NCBI RefSeq assembly: GCF_022201045.2
Contig: NC_068564.1
Span: forward strand, 21,357,001-21,421,000
Reading direction: 5' to 3'
Length of the DNA stretch: 64,000 nt
Source of the DNA: Citrus sinensis
Taxonomy: Eukaryota; Streptophyta; Magnoliopsida; Sapindales; Rutaceae
Below are positions 1 to 9,800 of this stretch, in pieces; position 1 is the stretch's first letter; the number at the start of each line of letters is the position of its first letter. The notes under the pieces were generated by a model. That model saw only the letters and a list, made by a program, of their open reading frames with translations. It made no database searches and had not been told where the DNA came from. The translations under genes and the position numbers were made by a program.

Positions 1-62
1 AAGAAGTTGAAGAGACTTGAAAGTACTTTATTTTTGAAGTAGCTCTGGGTTACATATTAAGC

Positions 63-71
63 TTATTTATA
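63..71 (-). promoter_or_regulatory. Pararetroviral TATA box, second copy lacking TGACG sites
   Basis: Minus-strand TATAAATAA directly after the transactivator ORF, with AATAAA about 35 bases further on (27-32). The flanking GAGATGCTCGAGG block matches the other copy, but the TGACGTAA pair found there is missing, so this copy looks weaker or serves mainly as the 3' end. Confidence 0.6.
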
Positions 72-110
72 GATGCTAAGGCATTCCTCGAGCATCTCTT
101 ATTTGCGAAG

Positions 111-1304
111 CTAAGTAGTAGTTGGGATAAAGATTCCATCTTCGTCATAGCTTTGGCTGCTCGTCACATTTTCTTTTTCTTCGCAAAAGTCACACTTGTG
201 CATTATTTCTTTCTTCATGAGCTGGCAAAAGTGTTGAGCCGTTTCTTCACTCATTGTCATCTGTGCTTTTGCTAACACATTGAACCATGATTCAATTACT
301 TGCTTCTTTGGGGTACTCTGGCTCACTTTGCTTTGGCTGTAGATCAATAACTCATTTGCTTTTCCACTGGTGTAGACCCAAGGAATCTCTTCGGATCTTA
401 ATATTTCTTTTAATTCATTGTACATAATTTTATATCCCAATGCTCTCTTGGCTGTCATAATCCGGAGTTGCTGTTCCTCATTAAATTCTTGGACCACATG
501 ATTGCCAATAATAGGCTCTCTGGTGATACCTATCTTGACAATATGTTCTGCCTTGATAACTTCTTCTCCAACAAATTCTGGAATTGTTGAATAAAATCTA
601 ATATAAATTTGTTCTGCTCTGGTAATTCCAAAATAAGTCCTTGCTGACTCAAGAATTGCCATAGGCAAAGCTTCTACTTCTCTGCAAGTTCTTCCTGGAT
701 AAATACAGTAGATAAGTCCTTGATCGTAGAGTCCTCTAACAAATTTCGGGTCCGCTCCTGGGAATATAATTGCTTTGTTGAGATTTTGCTGGCTTGCAAT
801 GTAAAGCCATTTCTCTGGATTTTTCTTTTCTAACAAATATTTTACATAAGACAAATATTGCCTTTTTCTTTTTTCAAGAATAGACAGGCCTTTTTCCTCC
901 TTTTTAGGCATCATTTTTTCTTTTTCTCTTTTGTCGTTTTTTACTAATTCTGCGGAAGTTGGCGTCTCTGATGTGTGTGGCTCATCTTTAGCCGACACTG
1001 ATAATTCTTCTTGAGTGGTAATTTTATTTTCAGACTCAACAGATAATTCCCCGATGTCACATCGGCTATTCGCAACTTTTTTGTTGGTTTTTTCTAATGC
1101 ATTAATTTTTTCAATTATTTGTGTCATGCTCACTTTGGCACGAGTAATTTCTTCAAGCATGTGACCTTGTAATCCCATAACTTGATAATTTAATGTAACA
1201 TAATTCTGATTCATAATTGCAACTGAATTTTGCAGCTCTTTAAATCTTTCGGATAATTCTTGGATGTTAGTTGTCTCCTCCATCTCTGGACAAGAAATCT
1301 GCAA
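111..1304 (-). CDS. Pararetroviral transactivator/viroplasmin-like protein (TAV)
   Basis: A 397-residue open frame. Its central and C-terminal parts resemble the caulimovirid ORF VI transactivator/inclusion-body protein: a block around residues 185-290 (FVRGLYDQGLIYCIYP, then YSTIPEF and IVKIGITRE) and a C-terminal region ending in a Cys-x-x-Cys motif (HKCDFCEE). The N-terminal 150 residues are charged, Lys/Glu-rich and partly coiled-coil. In exogenous viruses this family forms the replication matrix and helps ribosomes reinitiate on polycistronic RNA. The frame is intact here with no stop. A start at the internal Met at residue 8 is also possible. It follows the small ORF after about 130 bases. 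Family assignment is from motif order; the genus is undetermined. Confidence 0.75.
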   Translation of the reverse strand: MQISCPEMEETTNIQELSERFKELQNSVAIMNQNYVTLNYQVMGLQGHMLEEITRAKVSMTQIIEKINALEKTNKKVANSRCDIGELSVESENKITTQEELSVSAKDEPHTSETPTSAELVKNDKREKEKMMPKKEEKGLSILEKRKRQYLSYVKYLLEKKNPEKWLYIASQQNLNKAIIFPGADPKFVRGLYDQGLIYCIYPGRTCREVEALPMAILESARTYFGITRAEQIYIRFYSTIPEFVGEEVIKAEHIVKIGITREPIIGNHVVQEFNEEQQLRIMTAKRALGYKIMYNELKEILRSEEIPWVYTSGKANELLIYSQSKVSQSTPKKQVIESWFNVLAKAQMTMSEETAQHFCQLMKKEIMHKCDFCEEKENVTSSQSYDEDGIFIPTTT

Positions 1305-1431
1305 GACAATTGTTAGTACCTTTTATTGAAAATAATTCATAAGAAGAGTGAAGTAATTCAACCTGCCATCTAATTAATCTAATTAAATGTTCTTTTACGT
1401 AATTGCTAAGCTTATTCCCGTATATTAATCA

Positions 1432-1917
1432 TCATTCATCATGGCTTTCTGGTTGGATGCTTACGTGAAATGTTAAACCTTTCCTTAATTCTTCTAAGCT
1501 GTTTTTTATTTCTTTTAATTCGGTTTTCAGTTCCAACAATTGGATGTGTATACTTTTGTCTAATTGCTTTAATGTTTCTATTTTCTCGGATAAATTTTTT
1601 TGTTGTTGCATTAATTTCTGTAAATTTTCAGGGAGTTTTTGTATTAATTTTTCAATTTTCTTTTGATCTGTCGTTTTACATATTTCATCTATTACTTCAC
1701 CCGTTTCCTTGTCTACAGCAGATCCTAATTTATTCAGTAGATATAGATTTGTCCAATTTAATTGTTTATGTTCAAGAAATCCTCCGGGACCATATAAGAC
1801 AAAAGGTGCAAAATCTCCATAGTTGGTAGTTCCTAATGGTATATAACTATTGGTAGGTAAATCTCTTGCTACAAAATTGTAGACTTTTGCTTCAATCTTT
1901 GGATAATCTTTACTCAT
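1432..1917 (-). CDS. Small pararetroviral ORF with C-terminal coiled coil
   Basis: A 161-residue intact frame, the first ORF after the leader. The N-terminal 60 residues are globular-looking (YIPLGTTNYGDFAPFVLYGP). From about residue 75 the sequence is Lys/Glu/Leu/Gln heptad-like and predicts a long coiled coil. Small caulimovirid ORFs of similar size with C-terminal coiled coils are virion-associated or vector-transmission proteins, or badnavirus/tungrovirus ORF1 products. I cannot tell which class this is. Context (same strand, between leader and transactivator ORF) supports viral origin. Confidence 0.6.
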   Translation of the reverse strand: MSKDYPKIEAKVYNFVARDLPTNSYIPLGTTNYGDFAPFVLYGPGGFLEHKQLNWTNLYLLNKLGSAVDKETGEVIDEICKTTDQKKIEKLIQKLPENLQKLMQQQKNLSEKIETLKQLDKSIHIQLLELKTELKEIKNSLEELRKGLTFHVSIQPESHDE

Positions 1918-1995
1918 TTCTAATTATTAAAATATCTCAAAATAATTAAATAACTGGAGTAATAAAATTTTTATGACAATAAAATTGAAATGTAG

Positions 1996-2014
1996 AACCT
2001 GGCTGCCAGGATAC
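1996..2014 (-). other. Degenerate tRNA-Met primer-binding site of the pararetrovirus
   Basis: The minus strand reads GTATC, five bases, then AGCCAGGTT. The plant initiator tRNA-Met complement is TGGTATCAGAGCCAGG, so both halves match around a small insertion. It lies between the presumed transcription start and the first ORF, as expected of a reverse-transcription primer site. Confidence 0.4.
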
Positions 2015-2197
2015 TAATCCTTTTTTCCGATATCTTGATTGCTGTGGGTTATGGGTGCATCAAGCTCCTGCAGCCTTTCTCGGAAATTGTCCTTTGAATA
2101 GAAGATATATAAGAAGTTGAAGAGAGCTGAAAGAGTGTATTTTATTTCTTGAAGTAGTTCTGAATTGCATCCTGCCTTTGAAAGATGGTTACAAAGC

Positions 2198-2284
2198 TTA
2201 TTTATAGGCAATGAGACACATACCTCGAGCATCTCTAAACCACGTTGCTTACATCACATATACTTACGTCATCTATTTACGTCA
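2198..2284 (-). promoter_or_regulatory. Pararetroviral promoter, complete copy
   Basis: On the minus strand two TGACGTAA motifs (2277-2284 and 2264-2271) are followed by a TGATGTAA-like site and a TATA box (TATAAATAA, 2198-2206). The paired TGACG spacing resembles the as-1 element of 35S-type promoters. AATAAA lies about 55 bases downstream (2141-2146), the usual place for the poly(A) signal within the terminal redundancy. Confidence 0.7.
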
Positions 2285-2372
2285 CTGAGGATAGGGATAC
2301 TGATTCTATCATCATCATAGCATAGGCTTATCATCATCATCATATTTCCTTTAATTTCCTTCGCAAACGTCA

Positions 2373-2728
2373 CACTTGTGGATACTGTTATGTTACAGAA
2401 AATCCGCAGCAACTAATTTGACAAGGTAAAGAATATGAATGTGCCAAGTGTAGTCAATGATAAAGGAGTGTAATTGCAATCTGTTAAGATTTTCCTTCAG
2501 GATTTTTTTTCTTGTGAGATAAAGGATTAAGATTGAATCTTAAATTTTAATGTTGACAATTGATCTTAGGAGGAATCGAAGAAGGAATCATGGCTGCAGG
2601 ACTCCTTGTAGAAATACCAGGTGTCTATTTGGCAAGTCTCATGGAAGAAGAAACTTGTTTTTAGTATTAAGCACATCTACTAATACATTTTACATTATAT
2701 GTAAATAAATGATGAATTCAAGGAGGAG
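2373..2728. other. Unassigned spacer
   Basis: Lies between the pararetrovirus edge and the copia LTR. No coding frame or recognised repeat. The last nine bases (AAGGAGGAG) are polypurine and abut the LTR. Confidence 0.4.
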
Positions 2729-3089
2729 TGTTGTGAATTATTGCATTTGCCACTAATGAATCTTTCCGTAAGTGGAGAGTCCACTTTGTGAGTGGATTCA
2801 TTTGTAGAATATTTTGACACCCCTTGATGCACTTGTTCTTTACTACAAATACAAGAGAAAAATAATGCAATTGAGAGGCATTGCATTTTGGCCTTTGCTT
2901 CGTATTCGATTTCATCTTCTCTCCGCCCATTCCTTTTATATATAAACACAAGTAGAAGCTCAACGAAACTCTTGGCTTCACCATCTTTGTTCCTATTACT
3001 TCAATCCTCGTCTATCTGTGAATTAAACGTCAATTGTTCACATACTCATTTCAGTAATTGCCCACATATTATTCCCTCAAATCATAACA
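2729..3089 (+). mobile_element. Ty1/copia long terminal repeat
   Basis: A 361-bp segment with near-inverted ends TGTTGTG and CATAACA, an internal TATA box (TTTATATATAAAC near 2936) and, directly after it, TGTTATCAGCAC, which resembles the TGGTATCAGAGC tRNA-Met primer site of plant copia elements. A decayed copia gag follows at 3250. No second LTR is found in the next kilobase, so the element is truncated. Confidence 0.65.
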
Positions 3090-3249
3090 TGTTATCAGCA
3101 CAACTTTGCTCTAATATAGGAAGTATTCTATCCCCTCGCTCTTTTATTTTCCACATGTTTATTTAAAATTACCTTTACAAGTAAGACTAGTTATTTACAT
3201 TTTTTTTTCAGTATTCATTATACTAATCTTGGCTTATTTGTTTATGATA

Positions 3250-4014
3250 ATGTCTCACTTGACAAAACTAGAGTTTAATGCCTTGAATATATATGGTGAA
3301 AATTATTTATCCTAAATCCTAGATGTTGAAATTTATCTTGATGCTACGGGCGTTAGTGACACAACAAAAAATAATAATGATTTATCCCTTCAGGATTGAG
3401 CCAATGCCATGATTTTTCTACGCCATCATCTCCATCAAGCACTTAAAACATAATATCTTGCTATAAAGGATCCATATGTCCTCTGAAGTAATTTGTACGA
3501 AATATATGGTCATTTAAGGTTGATAATTCTTCCAAATGCTCGTAGTGAATGGAATGCCCTTAGGTTACAAGACTTTAAGTCAGTACATGACTGTACATAA
3601 TTACTTCATAGTTAAAATTGTGTGGAGAAAATATTACTGATTGGGATATGTTGGAAAAAATATTTACAACATTTTATGCTTCCAACATGGTTTTACAACA
3701 ACACTATAGAGCCCGCCAGTATACAAAATATATATAGACTTGATTGCATGCTTTTTTTGTGGCAAAAACGAATAATGAATTATTAATGAAAAATCATCAA
3801 GCCTATCCTATTGGTATAAAACTAATTTTTGAAGTAAATGCTATCTGACATGATCGTGATGACAATTATGAAAATGGGCGCGGCCGTAGGCATAACCGTG
3901 ACTGTAGACATAATCGTGGCTTGTGGTCGTGGCTATTTATTGAAGCTGAGGTCATAACAAAAATTATTATTACCAATCTTATGGTGGTTATAAGAACCAT
4001 AGAAAAAAGGGAAA
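3250..4014 (+). pseudogene. Copia-type gag remnant
   Basis: Starts ATGTCTCACTTGACAAAACT, giving MSHLTKLEFNAL, the usual opening of copia gag (UBN2/Retrotran_gag_2-like) proteins. Further family pieces follow in order across several frames: LDVEIYLDATG, a histidine-rich HHLHQAL block, WNALRLQDFKSV, NNELLMKNHQ, and a Gly/Arg-rich GRGR stretch near the end. At least three stop codons and several frameshifts break it. No zinc knuckle, protease or reverse transcriptase follows, because sequence similar to the THIM gene begins within about 15 bases. It is non-functional. Confidence 0.7.
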
Positions 4015-4026
4015 ATTATTATTATT

Positions 4027-4395
4027 GACCTTTGGCGCTTTTAGTTTCCAGTTAAAGGCTTGCTTAGAAGTTAGAACTCGTCCAACTCAAGCCCACCGTC
4101 ACTATAGGCCACGCTTCTGAAATCGCGCTCTCTCAGGCCTCCGTGGGACCCATTAAGGTAACTCTCATTTTTAATTTTTTTTATTAGATGACTAATTTCA
4201 CATTGTTTTGTAACATCAAATTCAAATCTTTGTTCTTAAGGCATATTAGAACTTTTATTTAGTCATATATTGGTACAATAATGTTTAATAAGATAAGCAT
4301 AATGATAAATTTATAATAATGATATACTATAAATTATTGTATGTTTACGACTAATGTGACATTAAGCAATTAGTTAGTTGAAGGCATCACAAGCC
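4027..4395 (+). pseudogene. THIM gene fragment (exon 1 end plus intron 1)
   Basis: Matches about 38099-38450 of the intact THIM gene in this window, in the same orientation. Shared blocks include GCTTGCTTAGA, CTCGTCCAACT, GCCCACCGTCA, the splice junction GGGACCCA-TTAAG-GTAA, and intron text AATGTTTAATAAGATAAGCAT. Intron sequence is present, so the copy was made from genomic DNA and not from mRNA. The coding part has insertions and substitutions and there is no start codon or second exon, so it cannot encode an enzyme. Confidence 0.85.
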
Positions 4396-5515
4396 TCAAG
4401 CATTATTGTTTACAATAAATATATATAGCCTATACATTAGTAAATTATTTATAGCTTGCACATAAGATAGATCAAAGATAAGATGAAAGTAACAATGTCA
4501 TTATAATAGTATCGTGTTTAAATATGTGGATCATGTAGGCATGATTGATTAGGTGCAATATGTTGTGTTATTAAGAAGAGTACTCAGAGGATTTCTTGCT
4601 CTCAATCCCCTGTTACTCTCCCTTTGAGCAAGTGGGAAATAAGCGCCAAATAACTGCCACAGCAGAATTTTGAGAAAAAAAAATGAATTTTTTATCGGTC
4701 ATAGGGTAAGCTTACGTTACATTTGGTGTAAGTAACATAACTGACATGACCAATTAACCGACGTAAGAGTAACACGTGGCAGTATAGGGCAGTAATAAAA
4801 ACATGTTGAAACCGGTTGGAAACCATTTGCAAAATGGGTCAACGGTAAAGTCAATCCCTTGCGTTTCTCATTATAGCCGGTTGAAGATTAGGCACTCATC
4901 ACCAAAAATTTTGAAAAGAAAGGAAAATTTGGAAATAGACAAATTTTTACGCACTTTTGAAAGAGGCTTATTCCATAATCTGATCAATCACTTATTGAAG
5001 AAGCAACAGCTCGCCTCTAAAACGTAATTAGCGAAAATTTCATACAACTTTATATTGGATTGTATTGAACAAAGGCTGAAAATCGAGGGAAAAAAAACAA
5101 ATGGTTTCAGAGTTCTATCCGTTACTAGTATATAGAGAAATGACGGGGAGCTGCAGTTTCACAAGTTAGAGAGTGTTTCAAAAAGTTATAATATATTTCG
5201 TTACTTTTTTTTCATAGCACTAATGAAATTGTAATATCATTGATTGGTTTCACAATTATTATTCTAATTATTTTATCCTGTTTCAAATTCTTAAATGGAC
5301 CATATGCATCAAGCGTTCGATGAAATGTCTAAATAGTGTTAGCACATCATATTTGGTCAATATTGAACATGTTAATCAGTTAACAAATTGAAACCTATAA
5401 AAAAAAAAAGAAGGACATTGTTGATTTCCTTGCTAAATTTTTGAAAATTTTAAATTTTTACTCTATTATTAGAGTTTACAGAAATGGAGCTTGAGGGTTT
5501 TGACTCACATTAGGG
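4396..5515. other. Intergenic spacer without recognised genes
   Basis: AT-rich. The plus-strand frame at 4803-5027 (74 residues) has no recognisable domain and is probably chance. Nothing else stands out. Confidence 0.5.
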
Positions 5516-6546
5516 ATGCAAACAGAAGCAAGATTGGGGGTGGTGGTAGAAGGAGGCCAAAGAGGTTTAAGTTCAGGCAATGGAAGTGTTTCTGTTGATA
5601 AAATATCACAGAAACAGCAACAAAAACGTTGCAGAATCAGTCCCAGATTGGGACAATATCCTAGCTTTTAGCTGGAGGTGTAGCTGGTGCTCTCAGTAAA
5701 ACTTGTACAGCTCCTCTTGCAAGGCTTACCATTCTCTTTAAGGTGCAAGGCATGCACTTTGATACAGCACCGTTGAGAAAAGGCTAACATATGGCATGAG
5801 GCTTCCTGAATCATTAGTGAAGAAGGATTTAGGCCTTTCTGGAAAGGAAATCTGGTCACAATTGCTCACTGACTACCATATTCTTCTATCAACTTTTTTG
5901 CATATGAACACTATAAAAAGTTGCTACACGCCATTCCAGTGGTGGAAAGTCAAGGGGAAAATATAAGTTCAAATCTTTTTGTACATTTTGCAAGTTGTGG
6001 TTTAGCAGGAATAACAAATGCCTCTGTTACATAACCATTGGACCTTGTGAGGACATGCCTTGTAACTCAGACAAACGTGATCTACTATAGAGGTAATTGT
6101 CATGCTTTACAAACTATTTGCAGAGATGAGGGAATTTTGGGCCTTTATAAGGGCCTTAGTGCAACGCTTCTGGGTGTTGGGCCCAGTATTGCAATTAGCT
6201 TTTCAATATATGAGACCTTAAGATCTTTTTGGCAGTCATGATGCAGAATGATTCCCCTGTCCTAGTCAGTTTGGCATGTGGCATTCTTTCAACCATTGCA
6301 TCATCAATAGCAACATTTCCTCTGGATTTGGTGAGGCAAAGAAAGGAACTCGAAGAGGCGGGTGGCCGGGCCAGGGTTTATACAACGGATCTTTTTTGTA
6401 CATTTAAGTACATAATTCGGACTGAAGGCTTTCGTGGTCTGTACAGAGGATTTCTTCTTGAATATTACAAAGCGGTTCCTGGAGTCGGTATATGTTTCAT
6501 GATATATGAAACACTGAAGATTCTTTTAGCTGATAGTTCTTCCTGA
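5516..6546 (+). pseudogene. Processed pseudogene of a mitochondrial carrier (SLC25 family)
   Basis: Reads as a full carrier of about 340 residues without introns: an N-terminal MQTEAR plus a Gln-rich stretch, then three carrier repeats. Signature loops are visible as PLARL (repeat 1), PLDLVRT (repeat 2) and PLDLVRQRK (repeat 3), with the usual GLYKGL, GLYRGF and YETL motifs. It is broken by an early frameshift near 5640, stops around 5660 and 5785-5830, a stop just before PLDLVRT near 6030, and a frameshift at 6238 after SFWQS. Plant genes of this family normally have several introns, so lack of introns over the whole length suggests a retrocopy. No poly(A) tail is visible, and the 3' flank is interrupted by the gypsy element at 6595. 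The transported substrate cannot be told. Confidence 0.8.
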
Positions 6547-6594
6547 CTATAGTCGCCATCACCTCTGGACTTTACCGTCTACAATGGTAAGGAT

Positions 6595-7922
6595 TGTTGT
6601 GCAAATTTTATTGAACTCGCAAGTGCACGAATCTATTGTTATATAGATCAATGGTGACGAGTGTCGATCCCACGAGGAGGTGAATTTTAATTGTGTGTAG
6701 AATTAATTTTGTAAATGGGTGATTGGATTTGTGGTGGAAATGATTTAGATTATCCTAAAATTGGAATTAAAATGTCAAGAATAAATTCTAACATTGGAAT
6801 TGAAATGACGAGAATAAATTGAAGAGAAATCTATTGAAATGACGTACTTGGGTATCTGGATCCGTATCAACATGCAATATTCCTTATTAATACCAATTAA
6901 ATCATAAGGAGGGAATCCACACCTCATGAACCACGCTCTAATCAATATGGTGTTAAGGGCTTATCGTGCCAAATAATAATAACATTGTACTAGAGAGCCG
7001 GTGTAATCAAGGTGGTATTTAGACAAGATTATTATTATTTGTTGACGAAAAGTCAAATCACCCAAAAAAATTAGAGGGGAAAAGAAAATAAATTTACCAA
7101 ATAAAGCCCATGACACATGTTGAGACTTCACCTTCAACCCAAGTTTGAAAGAAAATTAGCTACTCATAATTGAACTAGGGGCAAAATGGAAATTTATTAA
7201 AATATGTAGAAAATACAAGATGAAGAAGGAATTACAGAAAATGGATCCCAAAAATGGATTCAGAGCTATCAAATTAGGGGGGAGATGCCCTTTTTTTATA
7301 GATACATGGAGTAAATCATGGCCATCGGATTAAAAACAGTTTGGACGCTCAGGATTGCACCACGTCATCAGTCAACAGTACGTGGTTTGACCACACGGAT
7401 GAATAGTAACACAGTTTGACCCGATTGAACAGTAACGCGGTATGGTTGAAAATAATCATGTGTGATGCATGTACCGTACGCGAGATTTTTTGTCCACTGA
7501 TATGCTGCCACGTCACCATCACCAGTACATAAGAATTTTAGTCCAACAAGATCGTGACACCTCATCAGTCAATGCCACATCATCGGTCAATGCCACGTCA
7601 TCGTCCGTCTATGTGAACAGTATCGTGAACAGTAACATATACAGTACCGTACATTTGAACAGTGCCATTTTTCCTTTTATGCTCCTCCTAAGGTTTTCGA
7701 CCGTCCTGAGTTCAAAAGTGATGTCCGTTTTGCCATCTGATCTCTCGTTTATTGTGAAATGACTATGATGCCCCTAAAATACATAAAATACTTAATTAAA
7801 ATAAAACACGCGGAATTAAATCAAAAGAAGGTTAAATTCATAAAAGTAAAGGTGTTAGTAAAACTTGTAATGTAAAATGACAATTTTCTCCTTTATAAAT
7901 ATACATTTTCTAACACTCAACA
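6595..7922 (-). repeat. 3' LTR of the gypsy element
   Basis: About 1.33 kb, matching the right LTR along its whole length. Compared with that copy it lacks a short CACCATGGGCT block and carries one extra TCATCGGTCAATGCCACG unit near 7580. Confidence 0.92.
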
Positions 7923-9800
7923 CACCCCCCAGCCAGCTTATTGATAGTCCCTAGCAAATAAAGCGAAAACAAAATTCAAAACCAAAATGATTTTTTTTTA
8001 ATTTTATTTAGAAACACTCGTGTTTATTCAATCAGATTAATGATAGCAATCAAATAAAAGTATAAGCATTATCTCCAGTCTAAAGCAACATCACACCCAC
8101 ATCAACCATCCACATGAATTAGCCCAGTAGACTTTGTTATAGCTACTTCCAAGAATGACATGTCAAACCCCAAAATCTCACTGGAAGTAGTGACACTCTC
8201 ACAAAGAAATTAAACCCAATAAAAATAGTCATTCCAATGAATGGTAATTGAGAGAAAATAATAAAGAAGTGATATCACATACTCTCACCAAGATGAAATA
8301 AATATGCCCTCAGCTTAGAAATAATACGATCTCAAGTCAAATAAAAAATGTTAGTCAACCCAATTTATTTATTTATTTTTTATATGTACCACTACATCTT
8401 TTTAGCCCATATAACTAACTTCTACTTCAAACTATAGTTCCCTAAAATCAAGAAGGACTTTTATTAGGACGTAACGTAGGCTAGGGATATGGCTAACAAA
8501 GAAAGGAAAACAAAGTGTATGTTTGAGAAAAATGCAGAATTTTTTTTTTTTTGGAAGTTGCAAGGTGGATTTCACCTATTATTATTATTTTTATTCTTTT
8601 GAAACAACAACTTTTGTTTTTTGTTTTTGCTTTTATTTGGCATAACTTCACTGAACAACATAATTATTTACATTTTCTCAAACATAAATAGGTGATGGAA
8701 CTTATAAGACATCAGGTAATACTCTAAATCGGAGTGGGTAAAGATGATAAGTTGACAAAGAAATGGTTTTTTTTTTTAAAGGCTCAAAAGGATTAACTAT
8801 GGATATTTAATAAAAGGGATGGATAGAATAGCTCAAACGGATCAAAGATGGCCTTTCCATCGTCTTTTAGGGCTCTAAATAATCATCCATATCGACTAGT
8901 TAGACGGGCCTCCCAATGTAGCAACACACATTTTTTTTCTTTTTTTTTACCATTTTTTTAAGGGTTAACTCGAAAGAAATCTAGAGATCGTGTATAAAAT
9001 AATAAACTGCTAAGCTGTATAGAGAATGGGCAAAAGGGTTACTCTCCAAGAAAATGATAGGCTCAACAACTCACTTGGCACTTATTTATGACATGTTCAT
9101 TCCTTCAAGCAACTCATATTTGTCTCCGACATCAACATGTAAAGTAGCAAACATAGCGTAACATCACTTAAGACCAAAGATAATACAAATACTAAAATTT
9201 GAAATTAATCATGTCATCCAATGTTAAAACAAATCACACAATTTTTTTTTAAACAACATTCTGCCCCCCAACCTATTCTAAACATGAAAGGAAAATATGC
9301 ATGCAGAAATGTGAAAATGATGCATAAAAACTAATTAGAAAAGTTACACTTAAAATGACAGAAAACGAAATTGATTTTTTTTTTAACTTAGAAAATGCGT
9401 TTCTAGAGGCACTACACTTCATATTCAGCCATCTTTGACTTAAAAATTTGAAAATATATATTTAGAAGAATAAATTAAAAAGAAGAAGAAAAATGAACAT
9501 CAAAACATAATAAAGAAAAAGAAAATGTTTGATTTTTTTTAGTTTTTTTTAATTAATTTTTTTTTAACAATGAAGATGCGTTTCTAAAGTCACTACACTC
9601 CATATTCAGCCATCTTCAACACAAAAAGTTAGCAGCAGTTAGTTTCTATAACAAAAAATTAGTAAAAACTTAACCAAAATTTTACAATTGTCGACTATTC
9701 CCTCCCCCCAACCAGAACGAAACATTCTCCTCAATATTTGAAAGGAAAGAAGTAGAGTTTAGAAGACATCACCTGGGTTGTGCAACACAGAAGAAAATAT
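7923..9800 (-). other. AT-rich 3' internal region of the gypsy element with G-tracts
   Basis: No coding frame. Three minus-strand polypurine-like tracts occur: GGCTGGGGGGTG abutting the 3' LTR (about 7923-7935), GGTTGGGGGG near 9263-9273 and GGTTGGGGGGAGGG near 9703-9716. A block reading CATATTCAGCCATCTT, preceded by CACTACACT, occurs twice (about 9400-9440 and 9580-9620), a local duplication. Confidence 0.6.

Larger units (their letters stand above)
1..2372 (-). mobile_element. Endogenous pararetrovirus fragment (Caulimoviridae)
   Basis: Minus-strand order is: last codons of a transactivator gene (about 2372), promoter with TGACG elements and TATA box, leader with a degenerate tRNA-Met primer site, small ORF (1917-1432), transactivator-like ORF (1304-111), then a second promoter copy running off the window edge. 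The segments 1-210 and 2109-2372 are diverged copies of the same region (TATA box, poly(A) signal, shared CTTCAACTTCTT stretch). A terminally redundant or tandem integrated pararetroviral genome would look like this. The movement, capsid, protease, reverse transcriptase and RNase H region expected between the two ORFs is absent. The right edge near 2372 is where similarity between the copies stops; the left edge is outside the window. I cannot assign a genus. Confidence 0.8.

Noticed and set aside
2014..2232. 72-residue minus-strand frame over the pararetroviral leader
   Set aside because: It begins before the TATA box and covers the promoter, poly(A) signal and primer site; not a plausible protein.
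7469..7762. 97-residue frame in the LTR, also at 18478-18771
   Set aside because: It lies within U3 and arises from the GTGAACAGTA-type repeats; the copies differ by repeat number, with no sign of selection.
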